From contig NC_135786.1 of assembly GCF_051106095.1 (NCBI RefSeq), forward strand, positions 88,324,001 to 88,388,000: a stretch of DNA of 64,000 nt. Reading direction: 5' to 3'. Position numbers and translations under genes: made by a program. The notes under the pieces were generated by a model, which ran no database searches, was not told the origin of the DNA, and saw only the letters and a list, made by a program, of their open reading frames with translations. Every line of letters begins with the position of its first letter. The first letter of the stretch is position 1. Below are positions 38,824 through 50,900 of the stretch, piece after piece. This DNA comes from Pogona vitticeps (Eukaryota; Chordata; Lepidosauria; Squamata; Agamidae).

Positions 38824-41059
38824 TAATTGATTTACTTCAGTACGAAGACGTTTTCGTTATCAGCCACTGTTCTGTGAATGGCCAATTTTAAAAATCTAGC
38901 TGACAATATCAGTATATCCGTGTTTAATTTCTCCCTTTAGCCCACAGTTTACGATCATTCCTTTTCTAACGTGTGTACCGAATTCCATAGTGGTTGAAGA
39001 ACTACATAGTAGAATTTTTGACAGAATGTTTGTTTCTAGCAGAATGCACTATTTGAAGTACTACAATCTGGACTATAATGTTTTTCATCATACCAAGTTG
39101 CAGCCTGCTTCCACAGAACAATGTGGTAATGACACAAAACTTAAAAATAACACTTCACAATTGACACATGAATGTTAAATTCATAACTTTTTAAATGATC
39201 ACAGCACAAACTTCAACCAGTGTTTCAAAACCAAGTCAATGTTAACAAATGGCAGTGTTTGCAAGAAAAGAGCATGTGTGCAGCAGCAGTGAGGAGAGAG
39301 ATTTTCTCGTTCCCAGATGATGGCAGTACTGTATTTTTCATTGTATTTTCATAGTTTTATCTTCTTATCTTTTTATTGCATTTAAATTGTTGTAAGCAGC
39401 CCAGAAACCTTTGGGTAATGTGGGCGGCATATAAGTTAAATAAATAAACAAACCAGGTTATTATTACTCAGGCACCTTACCAATTTGCACTTGTATCATT
39501 CTACACTTTGACAAACCTATTATGAATTTTTAAGCAAAATGAATTAATTCAATGGAGTATTACAACACATAACATGTCCCACGAAAATCAGAAAGATCCT
39601 GTTCTAGCCTCTCAGCTGCCTGCATTGCATGGTATTTGTGATTAGACCAATTCAACTGGGCCTTTGGACTATCAGTGTGATAGACAGGACTTTAGGAGAG
39701 GTGCCATGCAAATTTTCACAACGCTGGTTTATAGAGATGCTTCAGGGTTTTCATTTTTCCCTAACAAAATTATTTTTCAAGCATTATCCAAGATTCCAAG
39801 GGATATAGAAACCTGTAATTGTTATTTTGAAGTAAAAAGCGGAATGGTACTAAAATCTGTCTTCCCTCAACCACCTACCAGAAGCATGTGTGTTTTGTGA
39901 ATAGTTTTGGTATTCTTACTTTGCAGGGTTGGTGTAAAAGTCAAAGTCCTTAAGCGTGAATTTTTGGTGACTCCCTGGAAGCACTATGTGGTCACCGTGG
40001 GCTAAGGTGTTTGGGAGGGTACCCAGCAGCAAGATTTTCCACAGCCATCACCACACTTGGCCCTCCTGGATTTTATCCATACCAGGGAAGTCAGGGTAGT
40101 GTGGATGAATGGTTAGTGTGGTCTTCCCCAACCTGGCATAATCCTGACAGAAAGGAAATGGATTGGTACATTAAAGAAAAGTTAGTTCTGGGGGGAAAAG
40201 GACAGTGATCTACACTGCTTTGAGACCATAACAGAAAAAGAGGGGTAAAAATACCACTAGTAATTATTGGAGGAAAATTCTACGAAGAGCAAATAAATCA
40301 GAATAGTGGTCCTCTTTAAGGTACAGTAAGACTGCAGTCCTATCCACATTTACTTGAACTCAGTGGGAATGAACTTCCAAGTAAGCTAACACAGTTAGAT
40401 TACAGTATTTCATTTTAAAATTGGTTAATACAACAAATAATGGAGCCAAGCCAATCAATCCTGATTAAACTTCCCCTTTCAGGAAAGAAGGCTGCACTGA
40501 TAAGGTACAGATAGGTGCAAAGTTCTTCACATATGTGGCACTCTATACCATTTGGTATCCAAACAAATAACAAGCAAATGCTCATATTTACCTTTGATCT
40601 GATTGTTAACATACAAGTCATAACTTTATGTACTGTTCTAGATGTGCTTTGGAGAAAAATGAAGGTGTCCAACATAGATTAATAGTACAAGTAAAAATAA
40701 GTTTTGAGCCTGTGAATTGCTATCCTAACAAACATGGTGTTAACCCTCAATCCCTGCTAACTCATCATTTCATTATGTGTTAAATCTTTATGTTTTCGTC
40801 AGGCATCCCTGGGGTATAGGGAAGGCTCTACAATACTAGGCTTCCTCAACGTGTGTAGAGGCAGGGGCATGCCCATGCAAATTAACTTAGGTAGGTCCAG
40901 CTTGTACAGAAGCTACAGGGTTGTAGATTTTGCTCCCAAAGCAGAATGATTATAAATCAGCAAAAGAGAAAAAGAGCAGAGACAACTTTCATATTTGTGA
41001 TAGATACTCACATACATGGATTTCTTAAACTATTAGCAAATATACCGTAATATTTTTTC
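38824..41059. other. Intergenic, little recognised
   Basis: A LINE 3' tail lies at about 39360-39450 (GTAATGTGGGCGGCATATAA then AATAAATAAACAAAC). 40320-40400 has palindrome-like words (CTGCAGTCCTATCCACATTT...AACTTCCAAGTAAG) of a decayed MITE. No gene. Confidence 0.5.
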
Positions 41060-41515
41060 TTTGATCTATTGTCACTGTTATTTTCTTTAAAATTACCAAG
41101 CCCATCTCTCCTCACAAGGCCCAAAGGTAAAACTATAAATATTCCCTACATGGAATTCCTCTGTCATTTTTTAAATCTTTAAATTGTATTTTTTCCCGCT
41201 CTCTCTTGAGTTTTAAGTGAATCCCCACTCCTCTCTCTATACTCCTCCTCTTTCTTCTCTCTTCCTCTCATCTTTGCCCAGGCTTGGTGTATGTTTTCTG
41301 TCTCTTGAGGCATTTTTACAACAGAGCCCTAAAACAACCTAAGCCAAATTACTGCATGTATATGTACCACACGCCCAAGAACTAATAAATATTAGCATGA
41401 AACTGATATTTCGTTCAACATTTCATTCTGCTTCCATGTGTCTGACGAAGTGGACGTATCCATGAAAGCTCACATTAAAATATAATAGTCTTTAAGGTGC
41501 CACATGTTTTTGTCT
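41060..41515 (+). mobile_element. Penelope-like element 3' end, fragment
   Basis: GAAGTGGACGTATCCATGAA, AGCTCACATTAAAATATAAT and AGTCTTTAAGGTGCCACATG repeat, block by block, the end of the Penelope-like copy at 52480-53393, as does TTTTCTGTCTCTTGAGG upstream. No coding part is left. Confidence 0.75.
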
Positions 41516-41564
41516 TGTCTTGTTTTGTTGCTTTCAATTTCCTTAAAGTACTTCATCATTTTAA

Positions 41565-41985
41565 ATTAGACATGGGAGCGTTGTATTCATCTCCTGGGGG
41601 AAGACAAATATGGAGCCTGGCAGCAGATTTGTCCTGGAAGTCCATCCCCCCCCCCCCCAAGAACCAGCCCATTCCACTCACTGGGATCCTTGGCATGTGC
41701 TTGCCTAGTGGCAGCGACATCGCAAACGTCGTCTCATTGGCGCTTCCGTCTCTCTTTCCAGCTATCTGCCCAGCAGCTGAGCAGGAAGACCTATCTTTCA
41801 GCCTCCTCTCTGGAATGGGTTGGCAACAGAGAGAGGCGGAGAAGTGCCAGCAGGACTACATTGGTGATTGCTGCTGTCACTGGGCGCAGACTGGTTCTGG
41901 GGGGTAGAACTGGACCACCAAAACACCTGTGCTGGCAGATGAATACAAAGCTCCAGCAGATGAATACAAAGCTCCCATGTCTAAT
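41565..41985. mobile_element. TTAA-flanked element with 33-bp terminal inverted repeats
   Basis: ATTAGACATGGGAGCGTTGT (left) and the reverse complement of the right end, ATTAGACATGGGAGCTTTGT, match over 33 bases with two mismatches. TTAA borders both ends (41561-41564, 41986-41989), the target of piggyBac-type transposases, though the tips are not the usual CCC/CCY. Part of the right repeat is duplicated in tandem (GCAGATGAATACAAAGCT twice, 41935-41973). No transposase inside. Confidence 0.7.
41646..41658. repeat. Poly-C tract (13 C)
   Basis: Uninterrupted run of C inside the TTAA-flanked element. Confidence 0.95.
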
Positions 41986-42716
41986 TTAAATATGGACCAG
42001 GTTTCAACAAATATCAAATTCATTTATTGAAAACAAACAGATCCACCAGGAAGGTGAGCAGTCTTTCAAGGAAGTGTTCAGTTCAGTGGAATATTTCAAT
42101 AAAGGCCTTAAGTCTCACAAATTCCTTTGCAATAAATTGATAAATTGCCTTAGGGGAAATTATACTCCAGTTCCCAGATGCAGGATATGGATTTTCTGCA
42201 TCACCCCTGCTTCCTTGGCCAAGCAGAAACATGTCTGTTTCAAAGGAGAGCCAAATGCAGAGGAGGGCGTGTGTGCCCCTTTCTTTGAAGAACTGGAGTG
42301 TGAAATCCAACCCACAGCTGCCCCAGCGGTAACTTTAGAACTACTGCCTCATCTAAGACACGAGTACCTGGTGAAACTTTACATCTAAAAATAATCTCCC
42401 GGCAAATCCCGCCTTGCCATGAACCTTTGGATTTACAGAAATTGAGTTACTGTGGGAAATTTGCCTTTAGTGAAACTACATGAGGTTTCTTGGTTTGGGT
42501 GGCTAGTCTCACAAGGCAGCCTCACCTTTATTTTAATAATGATCAATTTAATTTAGTTTAATAATGATCAATTAAATTTATTCAATGGTTGTTTAAAGAA
42601 AATTGGGTGTTAACAAAACGTATTGACAGCAAAAAGAAAATAAAAATATAGGTTGTTAGAAATTTTGTTGCTTTAAAACTAAGGCTATGTTGTCAGGCTG
42701 TGGTTGTTAAGTTCCT

Positions 42717-42748
42717 CAGTACTAGGATTGGCGGCAATCCTAGTACTG
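42717..42748. repeat. Perfect 14-bp hairpin, 4-base loop
   Basis: CAGTACTAGGATTG GCGG CAATCCTAGTACTG, perfectly self-complementary, in intergenic DNA. Confidence 0.9.
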
Positions 42749-43291
42749 CGTAGCCCACAGACTTTCCCTTCTCACCTTTTGCAAAATCAAGACTGCAGTT
42801 TCTTTTATGAAGTTCAATGGTCTCATTTTTGGTCTTCTTTTCCTGCTGCCTTCAATTTTTGGTAGTGTTCCCTCTTCCAGCAAGTCTTGTCTTCTCATAA
42901 TGTGCCCAATATATGATTGCCTGTTTCGCTTTTAGAGAGTTATCTCTTTAACCAGCATATCCAGTTGTCAGGCATGATGAGAGCTTTAATTCAGCAGCCT
43001 CTAGGGGCTAATAAGATACCCATCCAAGCACAAGGAAATGAGAGAAGGAAACGGAGGCTTGGATACTGTACTATTTCTTTCTTTTTTAAAAATTGTGCTC
43101 CTACTTCATGTGCACACTCTATAAAAGGTTCTTCAGAATTCTGAATACAGTCATTCAGTTACAATTTAGGAATCTGGAAACTCCAATGCAAGTCTTTGTT
43201 CATTGTTTCAATTTGGCATCTGTCTGAATCTAACAGATACACCTCTCTGCCATGTCCAGTTGCATATAAACTGCACATAATTTTCAAAATA

Positions 43292-43961
43292 CAGTGGTGC
43301 CTCGTATTACGAGCGCACCGTATAACGACGAATCCGCATAGCGATCCCTTTTCCGGTATCGCTAATGCGGAGGCATAGCGTCAGCCCCAATGGGCAAAAC
43401 TCGCTTACCGATCTTCCATGTGGGGGGCCCGTTGGAAGGAGCCGCTGCCGCCGAGAGAGTGATGTGGGGCCGTGCTGGCCGGGGAGAAAAGCAGGCGGCG
43501 AGACAGGCAGGTGGAGGGAGGGAAGTGGCGCGCGCTCGTGCGTCCGCCCCCTTCTTCGTCCTCCTCCCCCCACACTTTCCCTCTTCCTCCTCCTCCCTCT
43601 TCTGCCGCCGCCTGGGAGGAACGCAGGCAGGCAGGCAGATTGAGGAAAGGAAGTGGCGCGTGCTCGTGTGTCCGCCCCCCTTTCCCTCTTCCTCCTCCTC
43701 CTCTTGCCCTCGGGCGATCGGCTGTTGCCGGACGCCCGAAATGGCCGCACGCATTTTCGCGCCCTCCCCTCGCTTACTGAGGGCGTGAAAATGGCTGCCG
43801 GATCCCGGGAGCATCGCTGAACGGTGAGTTTTGGGCCGATTTGGAACGGATTAAACGATGTTTAATGCGTTCCAATGGCTTTTTTTGTCCCGTTCAGTGA
43901 TGTTTTGCTATAGCGAAGGTTAATCCGGAATGGATTAACCTCGCTATGCGAGGCACCACTG
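43292..43961. mobile_element. Tigger-like palindromic MITE, enlarged copy
   Basis: Ends CAGTGGTGCCTCGTATTACG and GCTATGCGAGGCACCACTG, TA on both sides (43290-43291, 43962-43963). It is 670 bp instead of about 415 because of a GC-rich, CTTCCTCCTCC-rich insert with a 128-bp tandem duplication (GGAAGTGGCGCG at 43521 and 43649). Long frames on both strands here are composition artefacts. Intergenic. Confidence 0.85.
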
Positions 43962-44057
43962 TATGCAACATTTATTCAAATATATATTAAATGGCAACAG
44001 CTAACACACTTTGCTACAAAACAATACATTGACATTTCGCTTTGGATATATTTAAAA

Positions 44058-44801
44058 ATAGGGACGTGGTGGTGCTGTGGGCTAAACCGCAGAAGCCTGT
44101 GCTGCAGGGTCAGAAGACCAAGCAGTCATAAGATCGAATCCATGCGACGGAGTGAGCGCCCGTCGCTTGTCCCAGCTCCCGCCAACCTAGCGGTTCGAAA
44201 GCATGCAAATGCAAGTAGATAAATAGGGACCACCTCGGTGGGAAGGTAACAGCGTTCCGTGTCTAAGTCGCACTGGCCATGTGACCACGGAAGATTGTCT
44301 TCGGACAAAACGCTGGCTCTGTGGCTTGGAAACGGGGATGAGCACTGCCCCTAGAGTCGAGCACGACTGGACAAAAAATTGTCAAGGGGAACCTTTACCT
44401 TTAGCATAGCATAGGCATCCTTCAGTCTCGAGAGACTATGGTAACATGCTCTGAATCGAGGAGTGTCCTCTCCAGAGCATGAAGCCCGGGTAAGGTAATA
44501 TGGAGGATAGGCTGTTACCCAAGCAGCAGATCCCCCCTCTCCACATTGCTGAAATGGTCCAATGGAAAGGCAAGAGCCAATACAACTGGTTCCAGCAATG
44601 TCGCAGGAGTTGGCAGAACGACACATGCTGCCTTCGGGACTCCAGCTCCGGATTTTGCCTCGAGGTTAACTCCTGAAGCCTTTTCCATGAGTGGATATAG
44701 CCACAAGGCAGTGGAGGTTTGAAATCGGAGTTTTCCTTCTCCTAGATGGGCTGCCTTCCATGGCTGATGAGCCCCACCTACCCGGAACCTTTACCTTTAC
44801 C
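44058..44801 (+). mobile_element. Sauria SINE copy 2, split near its tail by a second retroposon
   Basis: The SINE body (GGGACGTGGTGGTGCTGTGG to AGAGTCGAGCACGACTGGAC) is followed by its CCTTTACC tail, which is interrupted by a 380-bp insert. The SINE's own target repeat TATATTTAAAA is at 44047-44057 and 44802-44812. Confidence 0.82.
44404..44783. mobile_element. Unclassified 380-bp retroposon inside the SINE tail
   Basis: The 16-base repeat GGAACCTTTACCTTTA flanks it exactly (44388-44403 and 44784-44799). It starts GCATAGCATAGGCATCCTTC AG and ends GCTGATGAGCCCCACCTACC C. I recall CATCCTTCAGTCTCGAGAGA as part of a longer lizard repeat; this copy looks like a short, internally deleted form. 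No coding capacity. Confidence 0.65.
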
Positions 44802-45916
44802 TATATTTAAAATATTTAAAAATGCTGGCTGGAATCCAAGTTGCAAGTAGAGTAGGCCCACTGAATTAATTGAGCTTACATAGGTGTTAACACCTACTCT
44901 ATGAAACAGGTCTATTCGTGACATACTACCTCATTTCAGTCATTTTTGCATTGAAGTATGAAATGTGTCTTTGAGTCCTACACTCCGCTCCCCGGAAAAT
45001 TAACAGAACAAAATTCCCAGCTTCAAAAGAGGTGTAATGTAGTTGTAATACTTAAAAGACTAAGGGCAGGCATAGAGCCATGATCCTTCAGATATTTTAT
45101 GAATATTACAGATAATGTTTTTGAAATTGTTAGTAGGGGAAGGGGACTCAAGTCACAGGACTTGTTATCAAGTCGTTATTTAAGTTGCTCTGGTGACTCA
45201 AATCATCCCCCTCCCATGACTTGGACTTGACTTGCAACTCCCTTCCTTTTTTCTGGAGAAAAGGGCTTGTTTTTAATAGGACTTGGTATCAAAGACTCAG
45301 ACTTTGATTTGGACCCAAGGACTTACCAACATCCCTGCTTTATACTTACTGGCCAAAATCTGCATGCAAGAGGAAACACATAAGTTGTTGCATCTGACAA
45401 GATGCTGGGTGCATGCTGGTCATACACACCCATAAGCGTACATGCGAGGCACCTTGTCAGTTAGCCCTGGCAACATATGTAATACCTTTTCATGTATGTA
45501 AAATGCCAACAAGATTTTGACCCTTGTTGATAACTAAAAGCAACTACAGCTGCAACAAGAACAGCAAGCCGAATCTTGTTTAGGCAAATAAACACAATTT
45601 TACTATGTCCAATACTTACAGGAGCATAATATGAGTAATTGGCTTATCACTATGCATTTACGTATGCAGGAAGGGCTCCTGCATATTTCTTGGTTCTTAC
45701 TCTAAGAGCTTGCACTTGCTTTCACCTCTTTCTCATTAAATGACATCATGCAGAAAGATACTTGATTGAATAAACTATTTGGTGAAATACCAGTCAGATT
45801 TTCTTCTATATATAGATATCTGCAAAGTGTTTTAAGGTATTTGGGTGAAACAAGCACTTCTTTTATCTACAAAAGGCTTCTGAGGGAATGGGGAGCAGGG
45901 AAGGATCTCTCTGGAG

Positions 45917-46046
45917 CAGTGGTTCCCAACCTTGGATCCCCAGATGGATTATAATTCCCAGAAATCCTGGCCAGCACAGCTAATGGTGATGACTTCTGGG
46001 AGTTTTAGTCCAAGAACATCTGGGGACCCAAGGTTGGAAACCACTG
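45917..46046. mobile_element. hAT-type palindromic MITE
   Basis: CAGTGGTTCCCAACCTTGGA and AGGTTGGAAACCACTG are terminal inverted repeats; the body matches the 33969 copy. No clear target duplication. Confidence 0.75.
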
Positions 46047-46789
46047 CAGGAGGAAGAGGTGTGGAAATATTCTTGGATTCCCCTTCCTCCTGCTTTGGAG
46101 GGTTGACCTTCTGAACTGAGAAGGTGAAAGCAAAAATTGTTTCTTGCTAAAGAAACTCATGTTTCCTTTTACATGTCTGCAAGATTACTTATTGGCCTTG
46201 CTCAAGCCTAGACTTGCTTGATGTCTTGTGTCTGTCAAGGCAGTTCAGGTTTTCTTTACATGTTACTGCAATGAGTTCCTGTCAAGGCACATGTTGAGTA
46301 ACAAGACCCCATGCTAATCTAGGGCTGAAGCTCAAACATATTTCTAAGAAGCTTAAAGGTGCATGACTGTAAGACTGCTACCTATTTTATCTCCATTAGT
46401 ATTGCTCCAATAGGAGCATGGGAACATTGCAAAATTGGTTAGTTGCTGGAAATAGAAAAAGACATGAGGTTGAAAAGCTATACACATTTAGATTTAAGAC
46501 ATAACCCAACGACCTCACTTAATGGTGTTGGGTTTTCCCTGAAAACATGCATCTACTTGTGCAGGCCGATGCTGTGCAAGTGTCCACATATTGTGGTTTG
46601 TGGGAGTTCCCATATTTATTTTAAGCACCATGAAATATATATAAAATTTCGTGTGTTTCCAACACCTTCTTTATGACTTCTTTATGTCTGTCAATGAGTT
46701 AGAATGATTTGTGTCCAGAGGAGAGTGGGCAAGATGATGAAAGGTCTGGAAAAACTAAGTCTTGTGGTGTGTTTGTGAGAGTTACAGAA

Positions 46790-47190
46790 TTCATTCAGTT
46801 TTTTTAGTTATGTTATATTCCACCCATCTAGTGGTGAGCCACTACTTTGGGCCGTCTACAAAAGTCCAACATATACCCACAACATCCAACCAAAAATAAC
46901 ACATAAGAATAAAAATAACAAACCAACCATAAGCATAGTAAAATATGGCATAACAAACTCCCTAGATGGCAACAGCTACGTCAATTAAAAATTATACAGG
47001 ATGGGTAGAAGAATCTCTCATCTGCAGAGGATGGTCTTGAATGCCTCTTCGAATAGCTTTTGACCTGCTTTCTCAGGGACAAAAGGATGGGATTCTGGCG
47101 TACATCAACAGGCAACAAGTTTCCTAATGTTGCAGGTGCTACTGAGAAGGCCGGGCTCCTGGTGGTTGTTTCTGGGCCTCCTTTGGGGTA
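46790..47190 (-). mobile_element. LINE-like 3' fragment, decayed
   Basis: On the minus strand, GGCCCAAAGTAGTGGCTCAC and CTAGATGGGTGGAATATAAC resemble the common lizard LINE end (GCTGCCCAGAGTGGCT...GATGGGCGGTATAAA). The left border and class are uncertain. Confidence 0.4.
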
Positions 47191-47741
47191 GCCACCCACA
47201 GGTTCTGTTCCAGCTTTGCAATTCTGATTCAAGGTTGGCAGCTGAAGGTTCTGTCCCGCCTGCACAAGGGCTCTGTGCTTTGGGGTGTATAAACCTTCAA
47301 GTGTGAGCATGTCCCACTGACAGTGCTAGGACTTAATTCTGAGGAGACAAGCACAGGATTACTCAAGGAGTTGAAGCAGCCGTATTTCCTAGTTAATCCC
47401 TTTCCACGAATTCTTGTAAGGAGTCCACCACGGGGCTTCTCTTGAGATCTTAAGAATGAAGTGCTACCATAACAAACGATCAGAAGGGTGTGTTTCTCCT
47501 CAGAAAACTCCCTGGGAAATCACCGGGGACAGGGGCGGGGGCAAGCTGGGAGCGAGAGTTGACAACCAAAGAAATGCTGCATGCACAGACACACAAAACT
47601 TAATCCGACCTGCAATTATGAAAGATCAATCCACCACTCTTCCTCCAATTTATTGAGTGCAGCCACCTACAGCCAGTTTGGCAACAAAGGAAGAGACTGG
47701 CGATCGACAAGCAGTGCTCCGTCCCAGATGGTCCCGGCAAA
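47191..47741 (+). other. Upstream flank of CLCA2
   Basis: The promoter must lie here or further left, but no CpG island is present. A TATA-like GTGTATAAAC at 47285-47294 lies about 450 bp before the ATG; this is only a candidate. Confidence 0.3.
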
Positions 47742-47942
47742 ATGAGTATAGAAACCAGTCAGGCTGCTGGGACGGCTACTGGTGTCCGAGGCCGGCTGCA
47801 CTGGTGCCTGTGCCTGGCCTTTGTCCAGCTGCTCGTTGGTGGCACCCTCACCGTGATGCTAGAGGGCAACACTTACCATGGGCTGGTGGTTGCTATTAAC
47901 CCCTCTGTCCCCGAAGATCAGAAAATTGTCTCCAGAATTAAG
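47742..47942 (+). CDS. CLCA2: CLCA2 exon 1 (signal peptide)
   Basis: 67 codons from ATG at 47742 to donor GTAAGACC, phase 0. Hydrophobic core [14 protein letters not shown] follows a 19-residue polar start; the mature part includes [20 protein letters not shown], matching human YNGLLIAINPQVPENQNLIS. The context CAAAATGA has A at -3. No other in-frame ATG lies before the hydrophobic core. Confidence 0.9.
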
Positions 47943-50900
47943 GTAAGACCCCCCGCCCAACAGGTGAAGGCCATTTTCAGTCAAGAATCTTAACTGGAAG
48001 AGGCTTTGTCATGTATTCTAAAATGTCTTCCTCAAATGGGTTGGTCTGTTGCCTCCAAACTAAGAGTCCTGGAGCTCAAATTTGTTAAAGAAATAAATTG
48101 TAGCACAAGTTTTCCTGAATTATAATCCATTTAACCAGATAGGGTTAAACAAAAGTCATGTGGTCAGTCTTCAGAGGTACCAGAGGAATTCTGCCCCCCC
48201 AGGTAGCTTCTACATTTAATTTCTCCCTGAGTACGTTGCCTATAAGTTCCTGACAAATATGGACCTGGTGAAGTAGCCTATAGCTTACAAACACTTATGC
48301 TCTCTCAAAGGTGCCATGAAACCTTTTTGTTGTTTAGTTTATACTGTATATCTATGGATTTGGTTCCTCTGCACTCAGCTTCAAAATGATTTGTTGCAGG
48401 GAAGTGTCTTGTCAATTTTTTGCTTTGTTGTGATTGATGATCTTGTAACGCTGTTGCACTACAGTGGGGTCTTGACTTAAGAACGGCTTGAGTTAAGAAC
48501 ATTTTGACTTAAGAACCACTCTCATAGGAAAATATTGACTTGACTTACATACTTAGATTTGAGTTAAGAACTGAAAAAAACCCACGTGGGAGGCAGGGAA
48601 AGTGCAAAATGTGAACTTTCAGTTAACTGTTGGCCAGTGAAAAAGTTGCCTGTCTGCTTCCTCACTCCTCCCAGCGTTTAGAGAGTGGATTGGGAGACAG
48701 TCTTCAGACTGCCTGGTACTGTACTGCCTGGACTGTATTTTCCCTGCCTTCCCTGAACCTTTCTTGACCTAAGAAACAAAATATCCCCTTCTAGTGGTCG
48801 AAGGCGGAATAGCAGCTTCCCATTAGTTTCTATGGACAGAAAAGAGCAGATACGGATCAAATGGTTTTCAATGCATTCCTATGGGAAATGCAGATTTGAC
48901 CTGAGAACTTTTTGACTTGAGGACCGCCTTCCAATACGGATTAAGTTCTCAAGTCAAGACCCCACTGTATTTATGTTTCGCTGTAATTTTCTTCATTTCA
49001 GTTCACTTTAAATCGCCCAGATAAACCATGGTTATGTGGCAACCTGTACTTTATAAAGTTATACTGGCTGAAATCCAGCAGTGTAACTTACACCACATAA
49101 GACTGATCATGTCATCAGCCACGATTGTTTTTTAAAAGTTAAAAGTTTTTTATTCCTCCCCTAAAATCCTGAAGCTTCTTGCGGGTCCCTCCATGATGGG
49201 GGCGGGGGCTGTTGGAGGTATGAGACAGGTGACAAGTCTTTAGTTTCCAAAAATTACAGCTGCTAGTAAAATCATCCTGGCGATCATGATTTTCAGCAGT
49301 TATACTGCTGGATTTCAGCCATTTTATAATGTACAAATAATATGCTATTTTAAGGGGCCCCTCCTGGAGGCATTTCCTCCCTCTGTTTCTGCTATACTGG
49401 ATTTTAGACTATAAACTTCTTTAGTCTGGGATAGAGATGGGAAGGCCTTGAAAAAAACTGGAAAATTTTGTGTTGGGGAGTAGAATTTTTTTCATTTCTT
49501 TTCCAAAGCCAATTTTTGTGGGGGGGGGGGGTTCCAGAAAATTTGAAAAAAAAAAGGTGGAGTGTGGAATATTTTTTAAAAATGATAAATAATATGTCTA
49601 TGACATGGTGAACAAACTACATAACATGAATACCTTAGTGAAAGACTTCTGAGACTTTATATATTTATGTTCTCAATTTCAGTTACAGTTAGGGTTACCA
49701 TTCGGGTTAGGGTTACAATTTGTGTTAGAGGTAGGATTAGATTTGTGGCTTGTATTTGGGCTGGAGCATAGAATAGTGCTAGGGTTAAGATTAGGGTAAA
49801 CTTTAAAGTCAAGGCTATGGCTTTGGCTTTTCTTAGGACTTGGGCTCAGCCCTAGCCCTTATCCTACCTTTACCCTAACCCTAAAAGCAAATGCAAACAG
49901 TACCTTTAGACCTAACCTGCACCCAAACCTCAATCATAGTCCTAAACGGGAACCTAACACCAACCAAAGCCCTAGCCCTAACCTTTACACCCTAAACCTT
50001 AAAGCACAACCACTTGAGGATATTGGCAAATACTTCCTTTCCTCAGCAGAAAGGCAGGGGAAGTGAAAAAAATGAAAGTAGACTCTGCTTGTCCACTGTT
50101 GATGCACTTCAGCACTTACATAAAAATTTAAAACACTGTTTGCTTTGTCTTAAAGCCAGGGTCCCCAACACCCGGTCTGCGACCAGGTGCCGGTCCATGG
50201 GTGTTCCAGCACCGGGCCGCGGAGACGAATCTCCGCGCCCCCCTCCACTTGCACCATGGGCAACATGCCCCTGCCCCCCCATGCACGGAACCCGCCCTCC
50301 AACCGGTCCGTGGTTCCAAAAAGGTTGGGGACCGCTGTCTTTTAAAGGACATTTAAGAAACTCCTCACAGTTCTGCTGCTGGTAGTTTCTTGACCAGTCC
50401 TTCAGATTTCTTGATCAGTCCTTTGGATGAAGCAAAGAAAAAGAAATGTATATGTGATGCAGCACAGCAGTGAGGGGCAGTTAGTATCTTAGGAAAAGAT
50501 CCTCATGAAAGGGAATTAGTATGAGACAAAGGTTTTATCGTGCAAATAGCTTGCCTAATTTTTGCATTTTTGCACAAAGCATCCCAAACTTACCCTTGTA
50601 ACTCTCTTGTGTATTCTCTCCCCCCCTTTGCTTAAGTCTTTCAGTTTCCACGAAAAGTCTATTAAAGAACGAAATATGTGATGTTTTCACAATGTATTTG
50701 GCATCTATCTTAAGGTGCCTCTCCACCTAGAAATAACCCTGGGCTGAAATAGCGTTGCTTGGTATATATTAAATTGTAGCTTATTGAACTGGTGGGGATT
50801 TGGTAAATTAACTGAGGCATAATTTCAGCTTTACTTGTTTATAGAATGATTTATGATCCTTCATTTTTATTCTTGCATGAGCTAGAGATTCCTGTTAACA

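Noticed and set aside
43307-43814. Several 130-150 codon frames on both strands
   Set aside because: They lie in the GC-rich Tigger-like MITE; Arg/Pro/Ser-rich composition reflects CpG and CCTCCT tracts.
45150-45330. Recurring ACTTG/GACTTG words
   Set aside because: Low-complexity drift without a fixed period; no function or family can be supported.
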